Under the pieces are notes generated by a model. That model saw only the letters and a program-made list of their open reading frames with translations. It had not been told where the DNA came from and ran no database searches. Positions 1 to 8,037 of a DNA stretch of 34,390 nt are shown here, piece after piece; within the stretch, counting starts at the first letter, position 1; each line of letters opens with the position of its first letter. The DNA comes from a virus, in IMG/VR virus record IMGVR_UViG_3300049043_000157, positions 1 to 34,390 of that record; one strand, written 5' to 3'. The translations under genes were made by a program, and so were the position numbers.

Positions 1-706
1 ACGCAACGTCAGGTGCTAGAGCAGGAATTGTCCGATGCTCGCCAGCGCGGCGACCTAAATGCCATGGCTGACATTCAGCGAGAAATTGGCAATCTCGGCG
101 GGGCGCGGTCGCCTGTTCTCACGCAGACCGGCGCACCTTCTCAACCCGAACAAACACCTGGGCTTGCGATTTTCTCCGGAGCAGCGCAGGAAGCTGGAAT
201 TAGAGCGGCCGCAGGCGACTTATGCATTTAGGTCTACGACAGCCAACCTTCAGCGGCTGGAAAGCGCGGTTGACGATTTACTTAAGCAGCCCGGCTTGCG
301 TGGGATTACTGGCATACAAAGCGCCGTCCCCAACATCCCAGGAAGCGCAGCGGCAAACGCACAATCTCGGTTGGAAACGCTGCGCGAATCAGATCGCAAC
401 AAGTACGCTTCAAGCAATGCGAGACGCAAGCAAAACAGGCGGTGCCATAGGGAACGTGACCGACAAGAGAATGGCCGAGGCTTGAAAACGCGCTTACGTC
501 ACCTAAAAAACGGGCGAAAGCTTTGGACAGATGCAAGAGTCTTTGCGGCTAATCAGAGCAGATTGCGGCCGACAGCCGGGCGCGTGTAGCGAAGCTTTAA
601 TATGACTTACCCGCAGGAACGGGAGCAAATCATCCCACCTGCTGGCGGCGCTTCGCCATCGACTTCTCGTGTCGTTGATTTTAACAGTTTGCCGGGAGCG
701 CGCTAA
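1..706 (+). CDS. Phage ejection (internal virion) protein, C-terminal part, frame-broken
   Basis: The C-terminal portion of a virion protein whose N-terminal part is probably the gene at 33595-34390, because the frame there runs in phase into base 1. The start is helical and charged (a QELSDARQRGD stretch). Further on comes a conserved segment of podovirus internal virion proteins: GLRGITGIQSAVPNIPGSAA, then LQAMRDASKTGGAIGN, then WPRLENALTS. These pieces lie in three frames, so at least five indels break the gene, for example near 389 (an extra G) and 467 (an extra A). The last restored segment begins MTYPQEREQ near 599 and stops at 704-706, overlapping the next ATG by one base. Such proteins are carried in the head and enter the cell with the DNA. 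That role is inferred from family and position; no enzymatic motif is visible. Confidence 0.6.
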
Positions 707-2274
707 TGGATGTTCGTCTCCCTGACGGGACCGTTGTTACAGATGTTCCCGATAACATTACCAAGCCTGAGCTAAGTCAATCGACTTGTCGCAGCGGGTT
801 ATTCCAAGTCGCTAGGCGGAACGGATTACAGCGCGCAGGCGCCTTCCTCGTCGTTTGGCGGCAGGGTGTTGGAAGGTATTGGGCAAGGGCTTACAAATCT
901 CGGGCGAGGCGTTAGGCGACGGCTCGGCATGATGTCGGAACAGGAGGTTGCGGAAGCGCGCAAGGTAGACGAACCGCTGCTTAACACTGGTGGCGGTATC
1001 CTCGGCTCTGTGATTGGACAAGCCGCGCCTGCGGCTGCGGCGTCTATAATTCCTGGCGCGAACACCTTGGCCGGTTCTGCTGCTATCGGTGGTGTCATGG
1101 GGGCGCTTCAGCCAACCGTCGAGGGCGAGGATGTTGGCGCCAATGCGGTAAAGTCGGCACTGTTTTCTGTTGGCGGGCATTTGCTTGGCAAAGCGATTAC
1201 CGGGCCTATTGCTAACCGCAATCTGCCGCCGAGGCAGGCGCTGATGCGACGCGGCGCGCACGAAGTACGGCGTTGATCTGCCGGCGTCCGTTCGGACGAA
1301 CAGCACACCTCTGGCGTACTTGGAGTCGCAAGTTGCGGCAACGCCGGGCGGCGGGCGCATGGCTGACATGTTGCAACGGTCCAACGAACAATACACGCGG
1401 GCGGTAATGCGGGAGGCGGGCGCTCCGGGCGAGTTGGCAACTCAAGGCGCTTTGGATACTGCGCGGCGAGGGACGCAGCAGGCGTATCAGCAACTGTGGG
1501 CGCAAAATATCGTAAAGGCCGATCAGCAGTTGCTCAGATGATTTTGTAAACGCGCAAGACTTGGCAAATCGCACCCTCACGCCGGAAAAAGCTCGCATCG
1601 TTCAACGTCAGATAGACAACATACTCACCAAGATTAAGCCCGGTGATGTGATTGACGGCGATGTGTATCAGATGTTTTTGCGTCCGGAAATTCGGGGCGC
1701 GGCAACCGGCGACTCGTCTCTAAAAATGCCGCTTAAGCAGGTGCAGCGGGCGCTTGATGCTGCTGCAATGCGTAGCCTGTCTGGCGCAGACGTTAGCGCC
1801 GTGCAAAAACTGAACTATCAATACGCGGTTCAAAAGCAGTTAGGCAATGCGGTGCGCGAAGCAGAGGCGCGGGGTGGAACTTTTAGTCCGGCTGCGGTGA
1901 AGGGTGCAACGCGGCAGATGAATATGGGCAACATCACTGAGCTTGGAAAGATTGGCCCGCTATTGCGGGAGCCTCCGCAGTCCGGTTCTGTGCCTCGCGC
2001 GATGTCTCAATACCTCATCACCGGGGTTCCAGCTGCTGGCATTGGCGGCGCGTATGGTTATTCAGAAAGCGGCGCGCCAGGCGCATTGGCCGGCGTTGGT
2101 TTAGGCATGCTGTCCCCAATGTTGGCGGGGCGTGCATTGAGTTCGCCAGCCGTGCAAGGCTATCTCTCGCAAGGGCTGCTTAACACAACGCCAAGGCAGG
2201 CAGAGGTGCTTGGCGCACTTCTGCGGGCTGGCGCGGCTCCTGCGCCGCAGTTAATTGATTTTGCGCAGAAGTAG
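706..2274 (+). CDS. Large phage ejection / internal virion protein, frame-broken
   Basis: The gene starts at ATG 706 with MDVRLPDGTVVTDVPDNITK, a leader common on large internal virion proteins of small podoviruses. It ends at 2274 after restoring three single-base breaks near 780, 1260 and 1534, giving about 522 residues. A segment around LEGIGQGLTNLGRGV and RRLGMMSEQEV is followed by an alanine/glycine-rich hydrophobic stretch (residues about 95-150) that could insert in a membrane. The rest is helical and glutamine-rich, with a second glycine/alanine hydrophobic stretch near the C-terminus (around GAPGALAGVGLGMLSP). It is the last virion gene before the lysis cluster, as expected for a protein ejected with the DNA. 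It may form part of a channel across the envelope. I see no lytic transglycosylase motif. Family and context are convincing; the exact role is inference. Confidence 0.65.
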
Positions 2275-2354
2275 GCGCTTGAGTATCCTGAGTTTGGCCT
2301 GTATACGGCAGCATCAATCAACAGGCAGCAACAGCCGCAAGAGGAAATGCAACA

Positions 2355-2624
2355 ATGAGTGACGACGCCGCAATGAAGCGTTTGGAGGAAAAGGTTGATC
2401 GACTGACAGAAGCGATCAACAAATTGGTGCTCATCGAGGAGCGGCAGTCGAATCATAGTGAGCGCCTTGGTAAAGTCGAGAACAGCATTGCGGCGCACTC
2501 CGCGTCAATTCATTTGGTCGACGCAAAGCTCGATAAGTGGATCAACCGCGGTATAGGTGTCTGGGCATTTGCTGGCGTGGTATTTATTCTTGTGCAATTT
2601 GGAATGACTGTTGCAATTCGATGA
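2355..2624 (+). CDS. Coiled-coil protein with C-terminal membrane helix (XhlA-like)
   Basis: An 89-residue protein. Residues 1-60 are a charged heptad-like helix with regular Leu/Val/Ile spacing. Residues about 66-86 (around GIGVWAFAGVVFILVQFGM) form one membrane helix, followed by a short AIR tail. This layout matches the small coiled-coil membrane proteins next to holins and endolysins, such as the XhlA group. It would sit in the inner membrane with the coiled coil in the cytoplasm and may aid or time holin action. AGAGGAAATG lies just upstream of ATG 2355. The stop overlaps the next start (ATGA at 2621-2624), so translation is probably coupled. The lysis role is inferred from position and topology. 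Confidence 0.6.
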   Translation: MSDDAAMKRLEEKVDRLTEAINKLVLIEERQSNHSERLGKVENSIAAHSASIHLVDAKLDKWINRGIGVWAFAGVVFILVQFGMTVAIR

Positions 2625-3098
2625 GCACAAACGCCTATCCGTTCGACCCGATTTACGATGCGGCAATCGCTTTGCTGCCTGCCCTCAATGGCATCCCAAG
2701 AGGCAAAAGCGCTGGTAAAAGCAATTTGTTACCAGGAATCCATGCTGCGATTTCGTCGGCAGATGTATCAGGGTCCGGCGACCGGATTTGCGCAGTTTGA
2801 GCAGGGTGGCGGTGTTCGAGGGGTCATTGAGCACGCCGTAGTTGGTCCGATCGTGCGACCGATTATATTGTCGATGCAATATGAGGTTTATGTGCCGACG
2901 ATCTGGGCCGTGCTGGAGCACAACGACATCCTGGCGTTCGTATTTGCGCGATTGTTGGTGTATACCGTGCCACAGAAGTTGCCTGGACGCGATCAATGGG
3001 AGGAAGGATGGCGGCAATATCAATGGGCGTGGCGGCCGGGGAAACCTCATCCAGAAAAGTGGCGCGAAAACTACGACCGCGCGTGGAAAGAAATATAA
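2621..3098 (+). CDS. Candidate endolysin, lytic-transglycosylase-like, frame-broken
   Basis: The start ATG 2621 overlaps the previous stop, and the first residues are MSTNAYPFDPIYDAAIALLP. One break near 2685-2692 separates this from the body, which resumes with MASQEAKALVKAICYQES. The restored protein has about 158 residues. Key pieces are the YQES motif with its Glu, the segment GPATGFAQFEQGGGVRGV, and the C-terminal WRPGKPHPEKW. The Glu-Ser followed by a G-(x)n-GF.QFE pattern resembles the catalytic region of SLT/lysozyme-like folds (Glu general acid, then the glycine-rich wall). This family is common in small Burkholderiales and Pseudomonas phages and is usually left hypothetical. With no other peptidoglycan hydrolase in the window, it is the best endolysin candidate. 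No signal peptide is seen. The fold assignment is by eye. Confidence 0.5.
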
Positions 3099-3099
3099 G

Positions 3100-3287
3100 G
3101 TGTTGGCTGTGATCGAAATGCTGCTCACCCTGGCGGGCGGTGCTTTGCTCGGAATGGTGATCTTTTTTATTGCATCATCCGATTGCACGATAAATACGGC
3201 CTTCCGATTCCGGCAGTTGACGTTGCAATCGTGTTGTACATCACGCTCCTGGCGGCTTTGTTTGGCGTCGCAACGGTGTTGAGGTGA
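3100..3287 (+). CDS. Small two-helix membrane protein of the lysis cluster, frame-broken
   Basis: About 62 residues when one missing T is restored in the T run at 3161-3166. The start is probably GTG 3100, one base after the previous stop, with GGAAAG upstream; ATG 3118 is the alternative. The first membrane helix is around LLTLAGGALLGMVIFF. A short charged loop (RLHDKYGLPIP) follows, then a second helix around VAIVLYITLLAALFGVATVL. The restored stop at 3285-3287 is embedded in the Shine-Dalgarno of the holin gene (GAGGTGATT). A two-helix protein between an endolysin candidate and a holin could be a second holin, an antiholin or a pinholin-like protein. No spanin lipobox is visible. As written, the sequence reads out of frame in the second half. 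Confidence 0.5.
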
Positions 3288-3289
3288 TT

Positions 3290-3700
3290 ATGCTGCCCGC
3301 GCTCATACCAATAATTACAACGGTGCTTGATAAGATCTTGCCGGATCCGCAAGCAGCGGCAGACGCGAAGTTGAAAGCGCTGGAGATGGCGCAGAGAGGT
3401 GAGCTGGCAACGCTGGATGCGGATATGCGTCTTGCGCTGGGGCAACTTGAGGTCAACAAGGCTGAAGCGTCCACCGACATATTTCGAGGCGGTTGGCGCC
3501 CTGCCTGTGGATGGGTCTGCGCTGTGGGTTTAGCGTATTCGTTCTTGTTGCAGCCCATTCTGCCGTGGCTGGCGGCGCTGTTCGGAGCACAAGTGCCAGC
3601 GCTGCCATCCATAGACACGGACACGCTTATGGTGCTTCTGACGGGAATGCTAGGGTTAGGCGGACTTCGTACATTCGAGCGGGTAAAAGGCAAAGCCTGA
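3290..3700 (+). CDS. Holin, three-helix GTA-holin family
   Basis: A 136-residue protein from ATG 3290 with GAGGTGA just upstream; GTG 3284 is a weaker alternative. The N-terminal hydrophobic segment (LPALIPIITTVLDKILP) is followed by a helical charged region (residues about 20-60). Next comes the conserved block GGWRPACGWVCAVGLAYSFL, then QPILPWLAALFG and a last hydrophobic segment around DTLMVLLTGMLGLGGLRTFE ending in Arg and Lys. This matches the three-transmembrane holin family (Pfam Holin_3TM / GTA holin), where the GGWRP.CGW motif is characteristic. It would open the inner membrane to release the endolysin. It is the most clearly identified gene of the lysis cluster. Confidence 0.85.
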   Translation: MLPALIPIITTVLDKILPDPQAAADAKLKALEMAQRGELATLDADMRLALGQLEVNKAEASTDIFRGGWRPACGWVCAVGLAYSFLLQPILPWLAALFGAQVPALPSIDTDTLMVLLTGMLGLGGLRTFERVKGKA

Positions 3701-3721
3701 TCTTCTCCTATGGGAGGCGGT

Positions 3722-4015
3722 TTGATCCAATTGCGCCACGACCTTTGCCTTATCACCTGGGACGACGCCGCAGAACTCAATCTCGGCTGGCAGGACGAGT
3801 CCGACGTTGAGGCGAGGCCGATGCTGGTGCGGACGGTGGGTTTTCTCATTCGCAAGACCAAGGCGCATGTCATCGTGGCATCGACCATCGGTGATTTAGC
3901 GCACTGCCATGCGCAGTTTCAGATACCTCGAAAGATGATTGTCAGCATGCAGACCATTGCCAAGCGGGGCAGCGAATTTCCTGTAGCTACAGAGGTGGTA
4001 AATGACCAAGCCTAA
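3722..4015 (+). CDS. Conserved small phage protein, unknown function
   Basis: About 97 residues, from TTG 3722 with GGGAGG at 3712-3717 at good spacing. ATG 3710 is in frame but has no ribosome site and would put this Shine-Dalgarno inside the gene, so I prefer TTG. The sequence is soluble and mixed alpha/beta, with the motif LITWDDAAELNLGW near the start and QIPRKMIVSM near the end. Short proteins beginning with a T-W-D/E-D-A pattern and containing an I-P-R-x-M-I segment recur in small podoviruses near the lysis genes. No catalytic motif is visible. The 3' end overlaps the next gene by 14 bases. Confidence 0.55.
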   Translation: MIQLRHDLCLITWDDAAELNLGWQDESDVEARPMLVRTVGFLIRKTKAHVIVASTIGDLAHCHAQFQIPRKMIVSMQTIAKRGSEFPVATEVVNDQA

Positions 4016-4295
4016 AACAGAGCAGCGCATCGGCAAAACGTTGGCAGATTTCCGCGCGGCGCATGACAAAGACTTCATCGTGCCTGCCAAGATCCGAGAC
4101 GCGCTGAAAGCACTCGGCGACGGATGGGAGGCCGAGGTTGAGTTTCTGCGTCTTGCCAAAGTGTCGACCACTGACCTTGCAATGTACCGTGACCAGTTTG
4201 CGGATCATTGGGTTGTCGTCGACCGTAGCGGGAAGCGCGTCTGGGCAGGAACTAAGACCCTTGCGGACAAGATGAGGAGTATGGTCCGTGGCTAA
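4002..4295 (+). CDS. Conserved small phage protein, unknown function
   Basis: A 97-residue soluble protein from ATG 4002, preceded by AGAGGTGGTAA and overlapping the upstream gene by 14 bases. It is lysine- and arginine-rich, with a helical N-terminal half (KTLADFRAAHDKDFIVP) and a second region around MYRDQFADHWVVVDRSGKRV that could be a beta hairpin. The end overlaps the metallophosphoesterase start by eight bases, so the three genes at 3722-5322 look like one translational unit. The size and charge would suit a DNA-binding accessory of the downstream phosphoesterase. This is a context guess only, and I do not recognise a domain. Confidence 0.6.
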   Translation: MTKPKTEQRIGKTLADFRAAHDKDFIVPAKIRDALKALGDGWEAEVEFLRLAKVSTTDLAMYRDQFADHWVVVDRSGKRVWAGTKTLADKMRSMVRG

Positions 4296-5322
4296 GTCTC
4301 TCTCTGAGTTTGAATCACGCCACAACCCGAAGCAGGAAGTCGAGCACCTGCGCGCACAGGTCCGTGAGCTTGAGGCGAAGCTGAAGGCAGAGCGCAAGGC
4401 AACCGGCGAGGCTCGTGTGGCTACGCTGGCGCTAACGGAAGCAATAGAAGCTGCCAAGCCGGTAAACATGGTCTATAAGCCTGTCACGGGCGCAGGGCAA
4501 CCCGTCACGCACGTTGTACACCTTACCGATTTACACAACGGCGAAGTGACGGAGCGCGACGAGGTAGACGGCTTCGGCGAGTTCAATCCAGAAATCTTCG
4601 ACGCGCGGCTCGAGGAGCTGTCTTCAAAAATTATCAACCACACGAGCATCAAGCGTGCCGGCTACAACATACCCGTCCTGCACATCCTGGGCACGGGCGA
4701 CTATATCAGCGGTGACATACATGACGAACTCCGTGTGACGGCGGCTTACCCCGCGCCCGTACAAGCAGTGCGCGCAGGCATGAGCATCGGCGCATTCGTG
4801 CAGACGCTCTCGCCGCATTTCGAACGGATCGAAGTGGACATGCTAACGCTGGATAACCACGGTCGTATGACAAAGAAAAATCAAGCGGCGCAGGGCGGCG
4901 AAAATAACTGGTCATATGTCGTTGCGCACATCGTCAAGCAGCGCTGCGCTGATCAGAGCAACATCAACGTCCGCATCCACGCCAAGCCGTCTGCGTTGAT
5001 TTCCATCGGTCCGGAACGCTACCTCTGCATGCACGGACATCAGATCAAGGGATGGGCCGGTCTTCCCTACTACGGGTTTGACAGGCGGGTAGCAATGGAA
5101 GCCGTTAAGCGTATGGGCGTCGTTGAGTCCTCGTTTTCGAAGGTCGTGATGGGGCACTTTCACACCGCCTGCGACACGCCCAACTGGATTATCGGCGGCA
5201 GTCTCAGCGGTACAAATGCTTTCGACCACAGTTGCGGGCGGCACGGTGAGCCGCACCAGACCTCATGGATGGTTCACCCGGAGCATGGGCAATTCGACTT
5301 TACGCGCTGGTGGTTGCGATAA
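4288..5322 (+). CDS. Calcineurin-like metallophosphoesterase with N-terminal coiled coil
   Basis: A 344-residue protein from GTG 4288, with GAGGAG eight bases upstream. Residues about 10-60 form a charged coiled coil (QEVEHLRAQVRELEAKL). The catalytic domain shows the metallophosphoesterase motifs in order: DLH in VVHLTDLHNGEV (about 78-86), GD in GTGDYISGD (about 135-143), DNHGR in place of the usual GNHE/D (about 189-193), HGH in CMHGHQIKG (about 247-255) and GHFH (about 289-292). These ligands bind two metal ions and cleave phosphoesters, so a nuclease or phosphatase role is likely. The nearest known relatives by architecture are SbcD/Mre11-like and phage phosphoesterases, but no capping domain is recognisable. 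It ends the rightward unit and faces the leftward early genes. Confidence 0.8.
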   Translation: MAKSLSEFESRHNPKQEVEHLRAQVRELEAKLKAERKATGEARVATLALTEAIEAAKPVNMVYKPVTGAGQPVTHVVHLTDLHNGEVTERDEVDGFGEFNPEIFDARLEELSSKIINHTSIKRAGYNIPVLHILGTGDYISGDIHDELRVTAAYPAPVQAVRAGMSIGAFVQTLSPHFERIEVDMLTLDNHGRMTKKNQAAQGGENNWSYVVAHIVKQRCADQSNINVRIHAKPSALISIGPERYLCMHGHQIKGWAGLPYYGFDRRVAMEAVKRMGVVESSFSKVVMGHFHTACDTPNWIIGGSLSGTNAFDHSCGRHGEPHQTSWMVHPEHGQFDFTRWWLR

Positions 5323-5403
5323 GCACCCACATTAAATGCTAAAGTTGGCCGGAGTCAAGACGCAAAACCAAGTCGTTGCGCAGCAACGCAAGCAGATCGG
5401 AAA

Positions 5404-5649
5404 TCATAATTTGTTGTCAAAACCAAGTCGCCGAATCGTTAGTTCTAACAGCATTGCGGCATCCTCTAGCCTGTTTGAACTGGCGCTCATTCCCGTCTGC
5501 CACTCTCCGCCAATGCGCTTGCCGACCAGCCCCACTGAAACTAGTTTGCCAGATCGAGCCTCTTTTAACCAATCCTCAAGTATTTCTATGACATCCTGGT
5601 TGTTAGAGTTTACCGGCGTGATGAACGGTTTGATGATTTGGTCAGTCAT
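5404..5649 (-). CDS. Small phage protein, unknown function
   Basis: An 81-residue protein. ATG 5649 is chosen because GGGAGGT lies directly upstream; the longer reading back to 5682 would overlap the preceding gene. The sequence is soluble and helical, with IEILEDWLKEARSGKLVSVG and a C-terminal LEDAAMLLELTIRRLG. The short KLVSVGLVGKR part could be a beta strand pair. It is the last gene of the ten-gene leftward early cluster and overlaps its upstream neighbour by four bases (ATGA). I do not recognise the family. Confidence 0.6.
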   Translation of the reverse strand: MTDQIIKPFITPVNSNNQDVIEILEDWLKEARSGKLVSVGLVGKRIGGEWQTGMSASSNRLEDAAMLLELTIRRLGFDNKL

Positions 5650-5960
5650 TTTACCTCCCATAGTTTTCGAACCCGTTCCCATTCCTTGCGGTCGCAGTCC
5701 CAGCCCAGCGGCTTGTACGACTCATTACTTGCGCGCGCCTGATCGTCCCGGACAAATTCTTCTTCAAGGTCGCGCTTGATCACCGCTCGCATGTGGTCGG
5801 ACAGCATGGGCCAGACTTCAATAAGCCAGTTTGCGCAAACACTTACAATATATGTCTGACGCCCGCAGCAGTAGCGAAACGCCGCCACGACCATAAGGTC
5901 GTTAAATCCCCACGCCTGTTCGCGCGTGAGTTCCGGCTTGGGTTTTTTAGTTCTAGTCAT
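5646..5960 (-). CDS. Conserved phage protein (LTREQAWGFNDLMVVAAFRY family), unknown function
   Basis: A 104-residue protein from ATG 5960, with GGGAGGCG upstream; longer in-frame readings lack a ribosome site. The N-terminus is basic (TRTKKPKPELTREQAW). A helical middle part follows (LMVVAAFRYCCGRQTYIVSV, then WLIEVWPML), and then an acidic helix RDLEEEFVRDD. The AAFRYCxGR.TYIV pattern is one I recognise from early gene clusters of betaproteobacterial phages, where it is uncharacterised. It overlaps both neighbours by four bases, showing tight translational coupling in the early operon. Confidence 0.65.
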   Translation of the reverse strand: MTRTKKPKPELTREQAWGFNDLMVVAAFRYCCGRQTYIVSVCANWLIEVWPMLSDHMRAVIKRDLEEEFVRDDQARASNESYKPLGWDCDRKEWERVRKLWEVK

Positions 5961-6172
5961 TTCGCCTCCCGTGCCTTGAGCATCGCGTCGGCCATTGCGT
6001 ATGCCCATCTAGATATTTGCGCTTGCGTCATGTCGTGCTGATCACATAGATCAGCAACGAAGCCTTGCATTGCTTTTGCCGCAAAGTAGTCGCGAAGGGT
6101 CATGCCCTCTTGCGCGAATTCCATTGTTCCGCTGGCCGGTCGCGGAAACGCATGAATGTCGCCTGGATTCAT
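5957..6172 (-). CDS. Small phage protein with GMTLRDYFAAKAM motif
   Basis: A 71-residue protein from ATG 6172, preceded by CGGAGCGC. The middle motif QEGMTLRDYFAAKAMQG and the C-terminal AYAMADAMLKARE are hallmarks of a very widespread family of small phage and prophage proteins with unknown role. In that family the first third usually holds a GGPAFP-like stretch, here reduced to DIHAFPRP. It is soluble and largely helical. Four-base overlaps on both sides place it in the leftward early operon. Confidence 0.75.
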   Translation of the reverse strand: MNPGDIHAFPRPASGTMEFAQEGMTLRDYFAAKAMQGFVADLCDQHDMTQAQISRWAYAMADAMLKAREAK

Positions 6173-6471
6173 TTTGCGCTCCGTTCGGCGTCAATGGCCG
6201 CAGTAATTTTGTCGCCAAAAAAGTTATATCCTATCCCGCCTTGTTGGCGACTGACCATCCAGCAGGAATCATTAGAGTAAAAATAGTGTTTCTTGGCGCT
6301 TTCCTCTAACAGCCACCGATACCGATCCGCATCCGCCCGCAGCCGCTCGATCTCGGCTTTCTCCATCAGCGCCGCCTCCAGCTCCAGATTTGACGCTGTC
6401 AGCGCCTGCTGCATCCGGTCGACCAGCAGTTTCAATGCGTTTATTTCGTTTTGCAAGTTGTTATTGCTCAT
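6169..6471 (-). CDS. Small coiled-coil phage protein (LRADADRYRWL family)
   Basis: A 100-residue protein from ATG 6471, with GAGGCGA upstream. Residues 1-50 are a heptad-patterned coiled coil (LQNEINALKLLVDRMQQAL and following). The conserved IERLRADADRYRWLLE comes next, and the C-terminus ends in ITAAIDAERSAK. The ADAxRYRWL...IDAE pattern is common in small early proteins of proteobacterial phages with no known function. The gene overlaps both neighbours by four bases. Confidence 0.7.
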   Translation of the reverse strand: MSNNNLQNEINALKLLVDRMQQALTASNLELEAALMEKAEIERLRADADRYRWLLEESAKKHYFYSNDSCWMVSRQQGGIGYNFFGDKITAAIDAERSAK

Positions 6472-7064
6472 GACGTCGCCTCAAGCTCACTGTCGGGCGG
6501 CGTAGGCGTAGCAAGCGCGTCCTTACGAGCGTCTTTCGCCTCGGTGTACTGCGCCAGCAGGCTGCGGTCCTTGGTCGAGGAAATTGCCGACTTGAATGCC
6601 GCTTTTAATTCGTTCATGTTCGCGGCCGCGTTGATCAACCCAACGTGATCCGCCGTCGTTGGACGATCCATTTTGCGAACAGAGGTCTGCGCCTTCTTCC
6701 CACGCGTTGTTGTAAGCGAAATCTTGATGTCACTCTGAATGTCGGACAGGTGACTGATTCGGATGCCTCCCACCATTTCGCCGCCGAATTTTACGCCGGG
6801 ATCGTTGTACAGCGTCATTGCACGGCCGATCCACGTTGCGGCATTGCTGCTCCAGGCATAGGCTAGCAGCTTGCGCATGGTCTTGCACGGCTTGTACGGA
6901 CGCCCCTTGTCGCCTTCGTAATAAATGCTTACGGGCTGCTCGGCGCTGCTACCGACTTCTACGCGCGCCACGACAATGGTTAGGTTATCGCAGAGCAACT
7001 GCTCGGCGTTCAATTGATCCGACTTTGGAATTATTGTCGGGCTGATATCAATTACGTCATTCAT
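6468..7064 (-). CDS. Conserved phage protein paired with the exonuclease, possible recombination partner
   Basis: A 198-residue protein. ATG 7064 is chosen because CGGAG lies upstream and it overlaps the exonuclease end by eight bases. The N-terminal half is beta-rich (NLTIVVARVEVGSS, then SIYYEGDKGRPYKPCKTMRK). The middle holds AMTLYNDPGVKFGGEMVGGI and RISHLSDI. The C-terminal part is helical. I recognise this as a conserved phage family regularly found beside YqaJ/RecE-like exonucleases, in the place where a RecT/Erf/Bet annealase would sit. No annealase is otherwise present, so a role in single-strand handling is a reasonable inference. The beta-rich core could be OB-like, but nothing in the sequence proves DNA binding. 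Confidence 0.65.
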   Translation of the reverse strand: MNDVIDISPTIIPKSDQLNAEQLLCDNLTIVVARVEVGSSAEQPVSIYYEGDKGRPYKPCKTMRKLLAYAWSSNAATWIGRAMTLYNDPGVKFGGEMVGGIRISHLSDIQSDIKISLTTTRGKKAQTSVRKMDRPTTADHVGLINAAANMNELKAAFKSAISSTKDRSLLAQYTEAKDARKDALATPTPPDSELEATS

Positions 7065-7855
7065 ATTCGAACTCCGTTTCTCCGTAAATGTAAGCCGGCA
7101 GCTGTAACGCCTGTTCGCTGACATACCGGCTCGGCCAATTGTTTGTCTGCCTGCACGTCTGCACCATGCGCAGCAGCGTTGCGACTTCCTCAGCCGCCAT
7201 GTCCAGTGCGTCTTGCGGAACGTCGAAAACGCTAATCTCGTGTGGGCCGTCTTTTTCAACCGCGATGATCTTGCACTTGTTCGGCGCCCATCCGAGACCG
7301 TGTGTCAGCGCATTGGCGTACATGGCCATCTGAAGATGATAGCCATAACGCGCCGCTGATGCGCCGAATCGCCTGGCGTCCGCGCTCAAGCACGTCTTGA
7401 GGTCGATCAGAATCCGCCGGTCCGGAATGATCCAATCAGGGCGCGCCTTGCATGCCAGGTTAGTTTCTGGATCCGTCCAGGAGATTGGTTGTTCCATAAA
7501 ATCCGCCGTCGAGATATGGGCGCACAAGTGGATGCGACCGCACTGCGTCGGCCATTTCCATGGCAGTATCGATTTCTTGCGGCTTGAATATTGTCTTGCC
7601 TGCGTTTTCCTCCTGAAATTCTTTCCAAGCATTGCCCCGGCGATCGCCGCCCTCCCAAACAGCGTATTCGTGTCGAAACTTCTCCGGCTCAAACACAAGG
7701 GTATGCGTCGCCCGCCCCATTGCTAATGCGGGCGTGTCCGTACGTGCTTGCTTCAGCCTATAGCGGTAGACGGCCGGACTTTTTAGCATCCATTTCAGCG
7801 TCGACCAGTTCACCGCATCAATCAATGAATATTCGTTGCTGGTGCTTTCGCTCAT
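7057..7855 (-). CDS. PD-(D/E)XK exonuclease, RecE/YqaJ-like, frame-broken
   Basis: About 265 residues once one extra T is removed from the TTTT run at about 7497-7500. The start is ATG 7855, overlapping the upstream gene by four bases. The N-terminal part has the pattern typical of these nucleases (SLIDAVNWSTLKWMLKSPAV, then ALAMGRATHTLVFEP). The catalytic centre is ARPDWIIPDRRILIDLKTC: the first Asp follows Pro, and D-x-K lies in the IDLKT strand. The following YHLQMAMYANAL supplies the QxxxY motif. This is the signature of the exonuclease VIII/YqaJ/DUF3799 group, which resects double-stranded ends to make 3' single strands for annealing recombination. It lies upstream of the likely partner gene in the same operon. 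As written, the break splits the protein before the active site. Confidence 0.8.
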
Positions 7856-8037
7856 TTGATGATCCATCCAACCACGATGGCCAAAAACACCGCATAACCG
7901 ACCCAGAACAATCCGCATCGGGGTTTTCTCGGCGCGTGCCAGTCCGTCCATCCCGCCTCGCGACAGGATCGCGCAAACCGCAAGTTCCGCAGCGACGGGT
8001 CTATGGCTCGGATTTCCCGCAGGGTGCGATATGTCAT
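7852..8037 (-). CDS. Small protein with C-terminal membrane helix
   Basis: A 61-residue protein from ATG 8037, with GGAGG about nine bases upstream. The first 40 residues are basic and soluble (TLREIRAIDPSLRNLRFARS). The last 20 (CGLFWVGYAVFLAIVVGWII) form one membrane helix ending in Lys. It would be an inner-membrane protein with a cytoplasmic basic head. Four-base overlaps on both sides couple it to the exonuclease and to the upstream gene. Small membrane proteins of early phage operons sometimes inhibit host functions or exclude other phages; nothing here proves that. Confidence 0.6.
   Translation of the reverse strand: MTYRTLREIRAIDPSLRNLRFARSCREAGWTDWHAPRKPRCGLFWVGYAVFLAIVVGWIIK

Noticed and set aside
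812-1396. Long minus-strand reading opposite the ejection gene
   Set aside because: Arginine-rich composition typical of antisense GC-rich frames; the plus strand encodes recognisable protein in all three restored segments.
5374-5388. Hairpin CGTTGC-GCA-GCAACG as terminator between convergent genes
   Set aside because: Only six pairs with no T run on either strand; it could contribute weakly but is not convincing.
5364-5430. 12-base direct repeat AAAACCAAGTCG at 5364 and 5419 as an attachment site
   Set aside because: Too short, one copy lies in a coding 3' end, and there is no integrase or tRNA fragment nearby.
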